Positions 35,541 to 43,191 of a stretch of 47,361 nt of DNA are shown one piece after another; positions within the stretch are counted from its first letter, which is position 1; every line of letters begins with the position of its first letter. Under the pieces are notes generated by a model, which was not told the origin of the DNA, ran no database searches, and worked only from the letters and a program-made list of their open reading frames with translations. The position numbers and the translations under genes were made by a program. Source of the DNA: an uncultured Bacteroidales bacterium (GTDB taxonomy: Bacteria > Bacteroidota > Bacteroidia > Bacteroidales > Paludibacteraceae); NCBI GenBank assembly GCA_946403315.1, contig CAMIZK010000004.1, positions 1-47,361 of the forward strand, in the 5' to 3' direction.

Positions 35541-35552
35541 CAAATTAAATCA
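35521..35552 (+). repeat. Word-like repeat at GtrA-like 3' end
   Basis: Copies of AAATAACAAATAACAAATT contain the stop codon and extend into the 20-nt spacer to the next gene. Confidence 0.55.
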
Positions 35553-35560
35553 TAATTACT

Positions 35561-36649
35561 ATGTTACACACCCTTTGTTCTAAACTTCACACGGAAGTAT
35601 CCGAAATGCCGTTCAAGGTGTCGGATCAGTTTATGGAAGAAAACCAGGTGGTTGCTGTGCTTTCCGGTGGTACCGAGGCGCTGTTTATCGATCTTGTCAA
35701 AGAGAAGAAGATTGACCTCAAACGTCCTGTTTACCTGCTCGTTAGCGGTTACAGTAACTCGTTACCTGCTGCGTTGGAGATCCTCAGTTTTATCCGTCAG
35801 CGGAACGGTATGGCTAAGATCATGCAGCATCCGAAAGACACCATCTTTCCCGAAGTGAGTGAGACGGAATCGCTTACCCGTACACCGCTGGAGAAAGTGC
35901 TGAAGAATGAAAAAAAAATGCGTCTCGGTGTAGTAGGTAAACCCCAAAACTGGCTCATCGCTTCCCAGGTGGATTACAAAGAAGTGTTGGCAAAAATGAA
36001 CTGCGAACTGGTGGATATTCCTTTGGAGGAACTCACCAGTCTCGGTGTAGTGGATCCCGGTATGAAAGGTGCCGAAATGATCTACGAACGGGAGAAAGAG
36101 ATCATCAAGAAATATAAACTGGACGGTATCACGGTACAGTGTTTTGAACTCTTTACTACTATCAAGAACACCGGTTGTATCGCTGTCAGCAAATTACAAG
36201 ACGAAGGATTCCCTGCTGGTTGTGAGGGAGATATACCGGTACTGCTGACGATGATCGCTTGCCGTCAGTTAACGGGTGAACCTGCCTTCATGGGTAGTCC
36301 GGCTCGTATCCAGACGGACGGTCAGATCCTGCTGGCGAAATGTACTATTCCGCTCAGTATGACCAAGAAACATGAGTTCACGACCCATTTTGAGTCGGGT
36401 ATAGGTGTGGCGATTCACGGTGAAGTGGAGCCGGGTGATTATACGATGGTGAAGATCAGTCATGATATGAAACGTCTGCTGGCCGTGAACGTCAAAGTGA
36501 CGCGTTGTCAGTACGAGCAGAACATGTGCCGCACCCAGATCTGGGTACAGTCCACACCGATCGTGAGCCAGTATCTGCTCACCTCGCCGCTGTCCGATCA
36601 CCATGTGTTAATCAAAGGTCATCACGCCGCTAAATTCTGGAGACCGTAA
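35561..36649 (+). CDS. Fucose-isomerase-like protein, full-length copy
   Basis: This 362-residue protein resembles the L-fucose/L-arabinose isomerase superfamily. Residues about 1-110 form an N-terminal domain (VVAVLSGGTEALF). Residues 115-362 hold the part shared with the next gene, including CEGDIP (candidate metal-binding E and D) and a terminal DHHVLIKGHH. Its activity is unknown; the neighbouring fba gene suggests sugar-phosphate metabolism. The stop and the next start overlap by one base (TAATG). Confidence 0.75.
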   Translation: MLHTLCSKLHTEVSEMPFKVSDQFMEENQVVAVLSGGTEALFIDLVKEKKIDLKRPVYLLVSGYSNSLPAALEILSFIRQRNGMAKIMQHPKDTIFPEVSETESLTRTPLEKVLKNEKKMRLGVVGKPQNWLIASQVDYKEVLAKMNCELVDIPLEELTSLGVVDPGMKGAEMIYEREKEIIKKYKLDGITVQCFELFTTIKNTGCIAVSKLQDEGFPAGCEGDIPVLLTMIACRQLTGEPAFMGSPARIQTDGQILLAKCTIPLSMTKKHEFTTHFESGIGVAIHGEVEPGDYTMVKISHDMKRLLAVNVKVTRCQYEQNMCRTQIWVQSTPIVSQYLLTSPLSDHHVLIKGHHAAKFWRP

Positions 36650-37422
36650 TGGTATTTAATCCTTCTAAAGAAGTGCTTTGGTCACCGGACAAACTGCGTC
36701 TGGGTGTGGTCGGAAAACCTTCCGATTGGTTGATTGCGTCCCACGTCGATTACGAGGATGTGCTGCGTATGATGAATATCGAGCTCATCGATATCCCCAT
36801 CGAGCGCATGACCTCGCTCGGCGAAGTGGATCCGGGCATGAAAGGTGCGGAAACCATCTACGAGCGACTCAAAGAACTGGTGGTCGAATACAACCTGCAG
36901 GGTGTCACGCTGCGCTGTTTTGACTTGCTTTCCACGGTGAAGAACACCGGTTGCATAGCCCTCAGTAAATTGAATGACGAAGGGATTCCGGCGTCTTGCG
37001 AAGGGGATATCCCGACGCTGCTGACGATGATGATAGTGAAGAAACTCACCGGTGAACTGTGTTTCCAGGTCAACCCGGCACGGATCCAGAACGACGGACA
37101 GATGCTCTTTGCTCATTGTACCTTGCCGCTCAAGATGACCGAGAAGCATGAGTACACCACGCATTTTGAGTCGGGTATCGGTGTGGCTATCCACGGCGAT
37201 CTGCCTACCGGTGATTACACGCTGGTCAAGATGAGTGGGGACATGAAGCGTATGCTGGCGGTCGATGTACAGTTGACCCGTTGTCAGTTTGAACCCAACC
37301 TCTGCCGCACGCAGGTGTGGGTGCAATCCGATCCGGAAGTCAGCAATTATTTCTACACCGACCCCATCGCCAACCACCATGTGCTGATCAGAGGACACCA
37401 TGCACAGCAATTTAGAAACTAG
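36649..37422 (+). CDS. Fucose-isomerase-like protein, short tandem paralogue
   Basis: This 257-residue protein aligns along its whole length with residues about 115-362 of the preceding protein, at roughly 60% identity by eye. It lacks the N-terminal domain. It keeps CEGDIP, THFESGIGVAIHGD and the terminal NHHVLIRGHH. It is translationally coupled to the longer copy, so the two may form a hetero-oligomer in which one subunit supplies the N-terminal domain (inference). Confidence 0.75.
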   Translation: MVFNPSKEVLWSPDKLRLGVVGKPSDWLIASHVDYEDVLRMMNIELIDIPIERMTSLGEVDPGMKGAETIYERLKELVVEYNLQGVTLRCFDLLSTVKNTGCIALSKLNDEGIPASCEGDIPTLLTMMIVKKLTGELCFQVNPARIQNDGQMLFAHCTLPLKMTEKHEYTTHFESGIGVAIHGDLPTGDYTLVKMSGDMKRMLAVDVQLTRCQFEPNLCRTQVWVQSDPEVSNYFYTDPIANHHVLIRGHHAQQFRN

Positions 37423-37456
37423 AATAACTAGAACGACTAGAACAACTAGATAAACT
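37417..37456 (+). repeat. Word-like repeat upstream of fba
   Basis: Five imperfect copies of AACTAGAAC/AACTAGATA occupy most of the 54-nt spacer, starting within the last codons of the previous gene. Confidence 0.7.
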
Positions 37457-37476
37457 ATTTTAAAAAATTAATTATT

Positions 37477-38478
37477 ATGGTATCTTACAAAGAATTAGGC
37501 CTTGTCAACACCCGTGAGATGTTTGCAAAGGCAATCAAGGGAGGTTATGCTATCCCTGCATTTAACTTCAACAACATGGAGCAACTCCAGGCAATCATCA
37601 AAGCTTCGGCTGAGACCAAATCCCCGGTGATTCTCCAGGTTTCCAAAGGTGCGCGTAACTACGCTAACCAGACCCTGCTTCGCTACATGGCTCAAGGCGC
37701 CGTTGAGTACGCAAAAGAACTCGGTTGGGAGCATCCGCAGATCTGTCTGCACCTCGACCACGGTGACAGCTTCGAACTCTGCAAATCCTGCGTTGACTTT
37801 GGTTTCTCCAGCGTCATGATCGATGCTTCTTCCCTTCCGTACGAAGAGAACATCGCTCTCACCAAGAAAGTTGTTGACTATGCACATCAGTATGATGTAA
37901 CCGTTGAGGCAGAACTCGGTGTATTGGCAGGTGTAGAGGATGAGGTTTCGTCCGCTGTCAGCCACTATACCAAGCCGGAAGAGGTAGTGGATTTCGCTAC
38001 CCGCTCGGGCTGCGACAGCCTCGCTATCTCCATCGGTACCAGCCACGGCGCATACAAGTTCACCCCGGAGCAGTGCACCCGTGACCCGAAGACCGGCCGT
38101 CTCGTTCCGCCGCCATTGGCATTCGATGTATTGGATGCAGTGATGGAGCAGCTTCCGGGCTTCCCGATCGTGCTCCACGGCTCGTCTTCCGTTCCGCAGG
38201 AGTATGTGGACATGATCAACAAATACGGAGGCAAACTGCCTGATGCAGTAGGTATTCCTGAGGAGCAACTCCGCAAGGCTGCTAAGTCCGCTGTCTGCAA
38301 GATTAACATCGACTCCGATAGCCGTCTGGCGTTCACCGCTGCTGTCCGCAAAGTGTTCGCAGAGAAACCGGCAGAGTTCGATCCGCGTAAGTACTGCGGT
38401 CCGGCACGTGACCTGATGACCGAGCTCTACAAGCATAAGATCATCAACGTCCTCGGTTCCGACGGCAAAGCAGAGTAA
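37477..38478 (+). CDS. fba: Fructose-bisphosphate aldolase, class II
   Basis: This 333-residue zinc aldolase of glycolysis and gluconeogenesis has AFNFNNMEQLQAI near residue 28 and the first metal-site motif HLDHGDS near residue 90. The glycine-rich IGTSHGAYKF and LHGSSSVP motifs follow. Length and all metal-site histidines fit class II. Codon use is strongly biased toward C-ending codons compared with neighbours, as expected for a highly expressed enzyme. Confidence 0.96.
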   Translation: MVSYKELGLVNTREMFAKAIKGGYAIPAFNFNNMEQLQAIIKASAETKSPVILQVSKGARNYANQTLLRYMAQGAVEYAKELGWEHPQICLHLDHGDSFELCKSCVDFGFSSVMIDASSLPYEENIALTKKVVDYAHQYDVTVEAELGVLAGVEDEVSSAVSHYTKPEEVVDFATRSGCDSLAISIGTSHGAYKFTPEQCTRDPKTGRLVPPPLAFDVLDAVMEQLPGFPIVLHGSSSVPQEYVDMINKYGGKLPDAVGIPEEQLRKAAKSAVCKINIDSDSRLAFTAAVRKVFAEKPAEFDPRKYCGPARDLMTELYKHKIINVLGSDGKAE

Positions 38479-38481
38479 AAT

Positions 38482-38515
38482 CGTACATCGTACATTTGTA
38501 AATTGTACATTAGAA
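38482..38515 (+). repeat. GTACAT word repeat between fba and CoA transferase
   Basis: Words CGTACATCGTACATT and GTAAATTGTACATT fill the 38-nt spacer. They are of the same lexical family as the 30-nt cassette in ksgA and the TonB-receptor gene. Confidence 0.6.
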
Positions 38516-38516
38516 C

Positions 38517-39998
38517 ATGGCTTTACCTTTCATGTCGGCAGAGCAAGCTGCCGAATTGATACAACATGGTGACGTCTTGGGCATGGGTGGCTTCACGGCT
38601 ACCGGAGTGCCCAAGGCCGTTCCTTTTGCCCTCGCACAGCGCGCAGAGAAACTGCACGCACAAGGCATCCCCTTCCGCGTAGGTCTGGAGACCGGCGCGT
38701 CCATGGGTGACTCCTGCGACGGTGCGTTAGCTCGTGCACATGCCGTCGAGTTCCGTACACCGTACCAGTCGAACAAGTCCATGCGCGATGAGATCAACGC
38801 GGAAGGAACCCATTACTTCGACGGTCACCTGAGTCACATGCCGCAGGATCTCCGTTACGGTTTCCTGCCTAAACCCAACTGGGCCATCATCGAGGCTTCG
38901 TATGTAGGGGAAGACGGTACGATCGTTCCTGCTGCAGGTGTCGGCATCATGCCTACCATCTGCCGCCTGGCCGATAAGATCATCGTCGAGCTCAATGAGA
39001 TGTTCCCTGCTTCCATGCGGGGTATGCACGATCTCTATGAACCCCTCGATCCGCCTTATCGTCGGGAGATTCCGATCTATAAACCCTCCGATCGCTGCGG
39101 TTCCGATCATATCAAGGTCGATCCGTCTAAGATCGCAGCGGTAGTGAAGACCAATCGTCCGAATGAGATTCCGGCCTTCACGCCGGTGGATGAGACCACG
39201 GCTAAGATCGGTGCGAATGTTGCGGCTTTCCTGGAGGCTGAACTCAAAGCCGGTCGTATCCCTGCGTCCTTCCTGCCCATCCAAAGTGGAGTAGGTAACG
39301 TAGCGAATGCCGTGCTTGGAGAACTCGGTAAGAACCCCAATATCCCGCCGTTTGAGATGTACTCGGAAGTGATCCAAGACTCCGTGGTGGACCTCATCAA
39401 AGCAGGACATTGTAAGTTCGCTTCCGGTTGTTCGTTGCGTCTGGTGGAAAGTAAGATGGCAGAAGTGCTGGCGGATCTTGATTTCTATCGGGATAAGCTG
39501 CTTCTCCGTCCGCAGGAGACCTCCAACAGTCCGGAGATCGCACGTCGTCTCGGTATCATCGCGATCAACACCGCGTTGGAAGCCGATATCTACGGAAACG
39601 TTAACTCGACCCACGTATGCGGTACCAAGATGATGAACGGTATCGGTGGTTCAGGTGACTTCGCCCGAAACGCCTATATCTCTATCTTCACTACCGCCTC
39701 CACGGCGAAGAACGGTGCGATATCGTCTATCGTTCCGATGGTGACCCACCAGGATCATAGTGAGCATAGCGTTAAAGTACTCGTTACGGAACAAGGTGTT
39801 GCCGATTTACGCGGCAAGAGTCCCCGTCAGCGCGCTGAGGAGATCATCAATAACTGTGTAGCACCCGAATATAAAGAGATGTTGCGCGATTATCTCCGTC
39901 ATGCCAACCACGGACAGACGCAACATAACCTGTCCTTGGCATTTGCCATGCACGAGGAGTTCCTCAAATCAGGAGACATGCGGAATACCCGCTTCTAA
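38517..39998 (+). CDS. Acetyl-CoA hydrolase/succinate-CoA transferase family protein
   Basis: This 493-residue protein is of the Cat1/SCACT type and exchanges CoA between succinate, acetate and related acids in fermentative energy metabolism. Typical motifs are MGGFTATGVPKAVP near the N-terminus, QSGVGNVANAVL in the middle, and GIGGSGDFARNAYISIF near residue 375. The catalytic glutamate probably lies in the middle segment (inference). It overlaps the convergent xseB by 30 nt. Confidence 0.92.
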   Translation: MALPFMSAEQAAELIQHGDVLGMGGFTATGVPKAVPFALAQRAEKLHAQGIPFRVGLETGASMGDSCDGALARAHAVEFRTPYQSNKSMRDEINAEGTHYFDGHLSHMPQDLRYGFLPKPNWAIIEASYVGEDGTIVPAAGVGIMPTICRLADKIIVELNEMFPASMRGMHDLYEPLDPPYRREIPIYKPSDRCGSDHIKVDPSKIAAVVKTNRPNEIPAFTPVDETTAKIGANVAAFLEAELKAGRIPASFLPIQSGVGNVANAVLGELGKNPNIPPFEMYSEVIQDSVVDLIKAGHCKFASGCSLRLVESKMAEVLADLDFYRDKLLLRPQETSNSPEIARRLGIIAINTALEADIYGNVNSTHVCGTKMMNGIGGSGDFARNAYISIFTTASTAKNGAISSIVPMVTHQDHSEHSVKVLVTEQGVADLRGKSPRQRAEEIINNCVAPEYKEMLRDYLRHANHGQTQHNLSLAFAMHEEFLKSGDMRNTRF

Positions 39999-40133
39999 CT
40001 CGTCCTTGCATTCTTTTAATAAGGCTGAGGCTTCTGAGGCACGACGATGATACTCGTCCATACTCAAAGCCTCGGTTTTTTCTAATCCCTCAATGATCTC
40101 CTCAGCCTTTTTTATCTTTTCATCGTAACTCAT
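39969..40133 (-). CDS. xseB: Exodeoxyribonuclease VII small subunit
   Basis: This 54-residue protein was found by reading the minus strand. It begins MSYDEKIKKAEEIIEGLE, and after the linker continues LSMDEYHRRASEASALLKEC, the two-helix hairpin of XseB. Length is slightly short for the family (60-80). The last 30 nt overlap the 3' end of the convergent CoA transferase. No xseA is in the window. It lies just downstream of the sugar transferase start region on the opposite strand from fba. Confidence 0.82.
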   Translation of the reverse strand: MSYDEKIKKAEEIIEGLEKTEALSMDEYHRRASEASALLKECKDELEAGIPHVS

Positions 40134-40136
40134 ATC

Positions 40137-40173
40137 TTTTGTCTTTCGACTTTCTACTTTCCTTTACCTTTCA
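40137..40173 (-). repeat. CTTTC word repeat at sugar transferase 3' end
   Basis: Copies of CTTTCGACTTTCTACTTTCC form the spacer to xseB and the last codons and stop of the sugar transferase gene. Confidence 0.55.
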
Positions 40174-41425
40174 AAATAACACCTACGGTGTAAAATAAGA
40201 TCTTCAAATCGAGTAGCAGCGACATGTTTTCGATATACACCACATCGCAGTTTAATCGCTCGATCATCTTCTCCATCGTATCCGTGTATCCTACCCGTAT
40301 CGGTCCCCAACTGGTCAAACCCGGGCGAACCTTATATAATAAGCAGTAATACGGTGCTTCCTGCATGATCTGTTCCACGAAATACGGCCGTTCAGGACGT
40401 GGTCCTACAATCGACATCTCCCCCTTCAGAATGTTCCATAACTGCGGCAGTTCGTCCAAACGGTATTTCCTTAACCACTTGCCGATACCGGTGATTCTCG
40501 GATCGTTATCAAGCGTCAACTGCGGTGTCGCTTCCTCCTCCGCATGCTCGATCATCGTACGGAACTTATAGATCTTAAACGGCAGGCCGTACAAACCGAT
40601 TCGTTCCTGACTATAAACCACCGGTCCCTTCGATCCGATCTTCACCTGCAAGGCAATAATCGCCATCAGCGGAGATAAGAGAACCAATCCTACCGCCGAA
40701 GCGATGATGTCAAAGGCCCGTTTGATACACAAGCCTGCATCACTCATATGATACTCCGTGATCCGGATCAACGACGGACGGTCTAACTGACCAATTCGCG
40801 CTGCACCGGTCAGCATGTCATATACCCTCGGCACCATACTGATCTCGCACGCAAGCGGATACAGGCGAGCGATGAGCGCATATAGATCCCGGTCCGTATA
40901 ATCTTTCGGCAGGTCGATGATCACCTCATCCTGTTCGCCGGCTACCAATGATTCCGCTTCTGCGATTGTTCTTACCGTCTTCGTGCGCATCACACCCCTG
41001 CGACGCGATAATAAGGTGATCGTCAAGCGGGGAATATAACTCAGCATGAACTGCAAACCAAACAGCACACCCAAAGAGGTCAGATACCGCGTATAATCAA
41101 CCACCTCATCATCAATGATGATGATAAAGAAGAATAACAGCGAGATAAAAGCGGCTGATATCAACGTTCGAATCAACTCACGCCAGATCGGTTTCTGGAA
41201 CGGTCGCAGATAGTACCCGCTCAGGTAATATACACTTAGACACACGATCGGATAAACGAGCAGCGGAACCCAAAAACTGAACGCCGGAACCAGCACGTCT
41301 TCCAGCACTTCCATCCTCCCCTCATATACCATCCAGCGGAAACCAAGAAAACAGATCCACACCAACTCACTGCTGATGAGATCCGCAATTACATATGTCA
41401 ACTGTTGTTTCCGTCTAAGTGTCAT
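40154..41425 (-). CDS. Polyprenyl-phosphate sugar-1-phosphate transferase (initiating enzyme)
   Basis: This 423-residue membrane protein has four N-terminal helices, a degenerate nucleotide-binding-like middle, and a C-terminal bacterial sugar transferase domain (about residues 235-423). The signatures KRAFDIIASAVGL, FKIYKFRTM, LRKYRLDELPQLWNILKGEMSIVGPRPERP and RPGLTSWG are all seen. It loads the first sugar phosphate onto undecaprenyl phosphate for surface polysaccharide synthesis. The ATG at 41425 is preferred to a TTG 9 nt upstream. Confidence 0.92.
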   Translation of the reverse strand: MTLRRKQQLTYVIADLISSELVWICFLGFRWMVYEGRMEVLEDVLVPAFSFWVPLLVYPIVCLSVYYLSGYYLRPFQKPIWRELIRTLISAAFISLLFFFIIIIDDEVVDYTRYLTSLGVLFGLQFMLSYIPRLTITLLSRRRGVMRTKTVRTIAEAESLVAGEQDEVIIDLPKDYTDRDLYALIARLYPLACEISMVPRVYDMLTGAARIGQLDRPSLIRITEYHMSDAGLCIKRAFDIIASAVGLVLLSPLMAIIALQVKIGSKGPVVYSQERIGLYGLPFKIYKFRTMIEHAEEEATPQLTLDNDPRITGIGKWLRKYRLDELPQLWNILKGEMSIVGPRPERPYFVEQIMQEAPYYCLLYKVRPGLTSWGPIRVGYTDTMEKMIERLNCDVVYIENMSLLLDLKILFYTVGVILKGKGK

Positions 41426-41482
41426 AACTCTCAAACTCTCAAACCTTCAAACAATTTCAAACCTTCAAACTCTCAAACCTTC
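41426..41482 (-). repeat. CAAACCTT word repeat between Sua5 and sugar transferase
   Basis: About seven imperfect copies of CTCAAACCTTCAAACTCTC-type words occupy essentially the entire spacer between two minus-strand genes. Confidence 0.7.
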
Positions 41483-41485
41483 CGC

Positions 41486-42106
41486 CTACGCCCGTATAAT
41501 TCGAAACGAATTATCGGCGCAAACCTTTATTATCGAAGAGGGCTCGTGTGGTGTTTCATCATCTCTTCTGAACTTACAGACGTAGTCTGCGCCCTCCAAT
41601 ATCTCCTTTTCGATCTGAGCAAAATACGGTGCACCCGGATGTCCGCTTATGTTCGCTGAAGTCGATACAATCGGGTGCTTCAACTGCGCACAAAGTGCCT
41701 TACTAAACGGCTCATTCGTAATCCGTATTCCCACACTCCCGTCTTCTGCAATCAGGTTCTTCGCCATATTCCTCGCACCCGGATAGATGATAGTAAGCGG
41801 TTTCGTCTCTTCGGGATTCCGGGATTCCGATGTACCGGTATCCCCGATAGCCTCCAAAAGCGTCCAAGCGGCTTCCGGAATATCCGCCACGTAATAATTC
41901 AACTTGGCAGCCGAATCCAGCAGCACCAACATCGACTTACTATCCTCTCGTTGCTTGAGTGCATAGATCCGCCGCACCGCCTCTTCATTCGTCGCATCGC
42001 ATCCTATCCCCCACACCGTATCCGTAGGATACACTATGATCCCGCCGTCACGCAACACACGCAACGCCTCCTGCAAATCCTCCTTATCGTACCGTTTAAT
42101 GTCCAT
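41486..42106 (-). CDS. L-threonylcarbamoyladenylate synthase (Sua5/YrdC/YciO)
   Basis: This 206-residue enzyme makes threonylcarbamoyl-AMP from threonine, bicarbonate and ATP for tRNA t6A37. Features are GGIIVYPTDTVWGIGCDA (about 20-37), LKQREDSKSML (about 55) and STSANISGHPG near the end. The ATG at 42106 is chosen over one at 42139 because it gives the family N-terminus and a leader of normal length. A word repeat (41811-41836) encodes a short S/R/N/P/E-rich loop around residues 91-99. Confidence 0.92.
   Translation of the reverse strand: MDIKRYDKEDLQEALRVLRDGGIIVYPTDTVWGIGCDATNEEAVRRIYALKQREDSKSMLVLLDSAAKLNYYVADIPEAAWTLLEAIGDTGTSESRNPEETKPLTIIYPGARNMAKNLIAEDGSVGIRITNEPFSKALCAQLKHPIVSTSANISGHPGAPYFAQIEKEILEGADYVCKFRRDDETPHEPSSIIKVCADNSFRIIRA
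41811..41836 (-). repeat. Word-like repeat inside Sua5/YrdC gene
   Basis: The plus strand shows CGGGATTCCGGGATTCCGA, an 8-bp tandem unit, read in frame in a variable loop of the protein. Confidence 0.6.
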
Positions 42107-42147
42107 TTTTGTTATCCGTCTCCGGAGACTCTCCGGCATATCGACTG

Positions 42148-42178
42148 CAAAGGTACTGCTTTTTTTCTACATACACAA
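42148..42178 (-). promoter_or_regulatory. Promoter for Sua5/YrdC gene
   Basis: Minus strand: TTGTGTAT, exactly 20 nt, TACCTTTG (42155 down to 42148). It supports the ATG at 42106. Confidence 0.75.
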
Positions 42179-42189
42179 GCATTTGAGGT

Positions 42190-42860
42190 AAAAAATGCAT
42201 TTTTTCGCTATTTTATTCTTCATAATAGGACGTTATTCGACCCTCGCGTCCGGCATACCCGCGTCATACGCAGCCCTATAACCCTCCCTCCGTAAGGCCG
42301 CGGAAGATGCCGCCCTGCCCGCTCGGTCTCAATGCGGGTGTGGGCTCCGTGGGGTGTTCGGTTGGTTGTCTACCTCCGGTGGTGATCCTTCTTTTGCTGT
42401 TTATGGGGGGTGTCCTGTGAGCGCGATTTCTATGAGCGCGTTAGTTTCTCATTTTGCATTTTGGCGACATCCTTGTCGCTAGATCCGCTTAGATCCCTCC
42501 GCCTCTTCGTCCCTTATCTCGTCATCTTATGCCGGCGTTACAGCGTCCGTTTCCGCGGGATATTATCCCGCCATGATTTCTTCGTCATGTCGTCATGACC
42601 TCATAACGTCATAACGGTTTTCTCCTTTGATATCTCCTCATCTCGAGGTCTCGACGTCTCGATTTCTCTGTTTCTTCCTTAGCGTCTCTGCGCGCACATC
42701 CATGTGCGCATTATTTTCTGCTGTTTACCCGCGGTGCTTTTTCTATTTTGTCCATTAGTAGGGGCTGTTATCCCCGCCTCTTCGTCTGTTAGCCCGGCAT
42801 CTCATGCCGGTTTCGTCCATTGTAATCGGATTATATCCGATATTTTTATAAAAATTCTTT
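42190..42860. repeat. Non-coding hairpin cluster upstream of glycosylation operon
   Basis: About 670 nt without a credible gene. It begins with the palindrome AAAAAATGCATTTTTT (42190-42205) and carries a series of small hairpins at 42464-42479, 42555-42571, 42692-42709, 42761-42775, 42794-42810 and 42825-42841. Most have the form stem-AT, about 3 nt, AT-stem, with different stem sequences. A 13-mer CCGCCTCTTCGTC occurs twice (42499-42511 and 42774-42786). Short open frames here are not gene-like. Confidence 0.75.
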
Positions 42861-42866
42861 TTTTAT

Positions 42867-42897
42867 TTGCATATCTCGATTTTTTGTTGTAATTTTG
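42867..42897 (+). promoter_or_regulatory. Promoter of glycosylation operon
   Basis: TTGCATAT at 42867, exactly 20 nt, TAATTTTG at 42890-42897. The first ATG of the operon is 294 nt further on, so the transcript has a long leader. Confidence 0.8.
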
Positions 42898-42903
42898 CAC
42901 CCG

Positions 42904-43191
42904 CAAACTCACGCTGGGGTGTCTGCGTGACATAACAGGGTGAGGGAGCAGACATATTTAATGGCGTTTACTAACGCTTGTTTTGGACTGATAGAAACGT
43001 AGGAAATTTCGAATTTAGTTCTCGAAGACAAGTAATAGTAGATGCCCCGGGGTGTTTATACACTTGCGCGTATATGTTAGGCGCGTAGTCACGTATATTC
43101 ACAGCGTGGGTTTCTGCATTACTTATTCGGAACTAAGGGTACTTCCTACGACCTCTATCAGCGGATAAGTAATTAAAGGAATCCGCGTTTT
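42904..43191 (+). promoter_or_regulatory. Long structured 5' leader, candidate cis-regulatory RNA
   Basis: This is a leader of about 288 nt with no plausible gene. Near its 5' end TCACGC (42909-42914) pairs with GCGTGA (42925-42930), while GTCTGC (42921-42926) pairs with GCAGAC (42948-42953); these are mutually exclusive. Further hairpins include GCGTT/AACGC (42964-42977) and the palindrome CCCCGGGG (43045-43052). At the 3' end TTACTTAT (43119-43126) pairs with ATAAGTAA (43165-43172), competing with GCGGAT (43161-43166) and ATCCGC (43181-43186). The latter stem would put the purine-rich AAAGGA in its loop, just before the ATG. Confidence 0.65.

Noticed and set aside
37495..38436. 313-residue open frame antisense to fba.
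   Set aside because: It is produced by the biased codon use of a highly expressed gene; the sense protein is unmistakable class II aldolase.
38727..39614. 295-residue open frame antisense to the CoA transferase.
   Set aside because: The sense strand carries all family motifs; the antisense protein has no domain or promoter.
42410..42892. Two open frames of about 62 residues in the hairpin cluster.
   Set aside because: They are composed of hairpin and word repeats, lack start signals and overlap the promoter of the next operon.
43053..43062. TTATACAC in the leader as a DnaA box.
   Set aside because: It lacks the final A of the consensus TTATNCACA, and no cluster of boxes or AT-rich unwinding region surrounds it.
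43043..43081. Short open frame starting ATGCCCCGG inside the leader, as a possible leader peptide.
   Set aside because: It stops after 12 codons, has no ribosome-binding sequence and overlaps predicted hairpins; kept only as a possibility.
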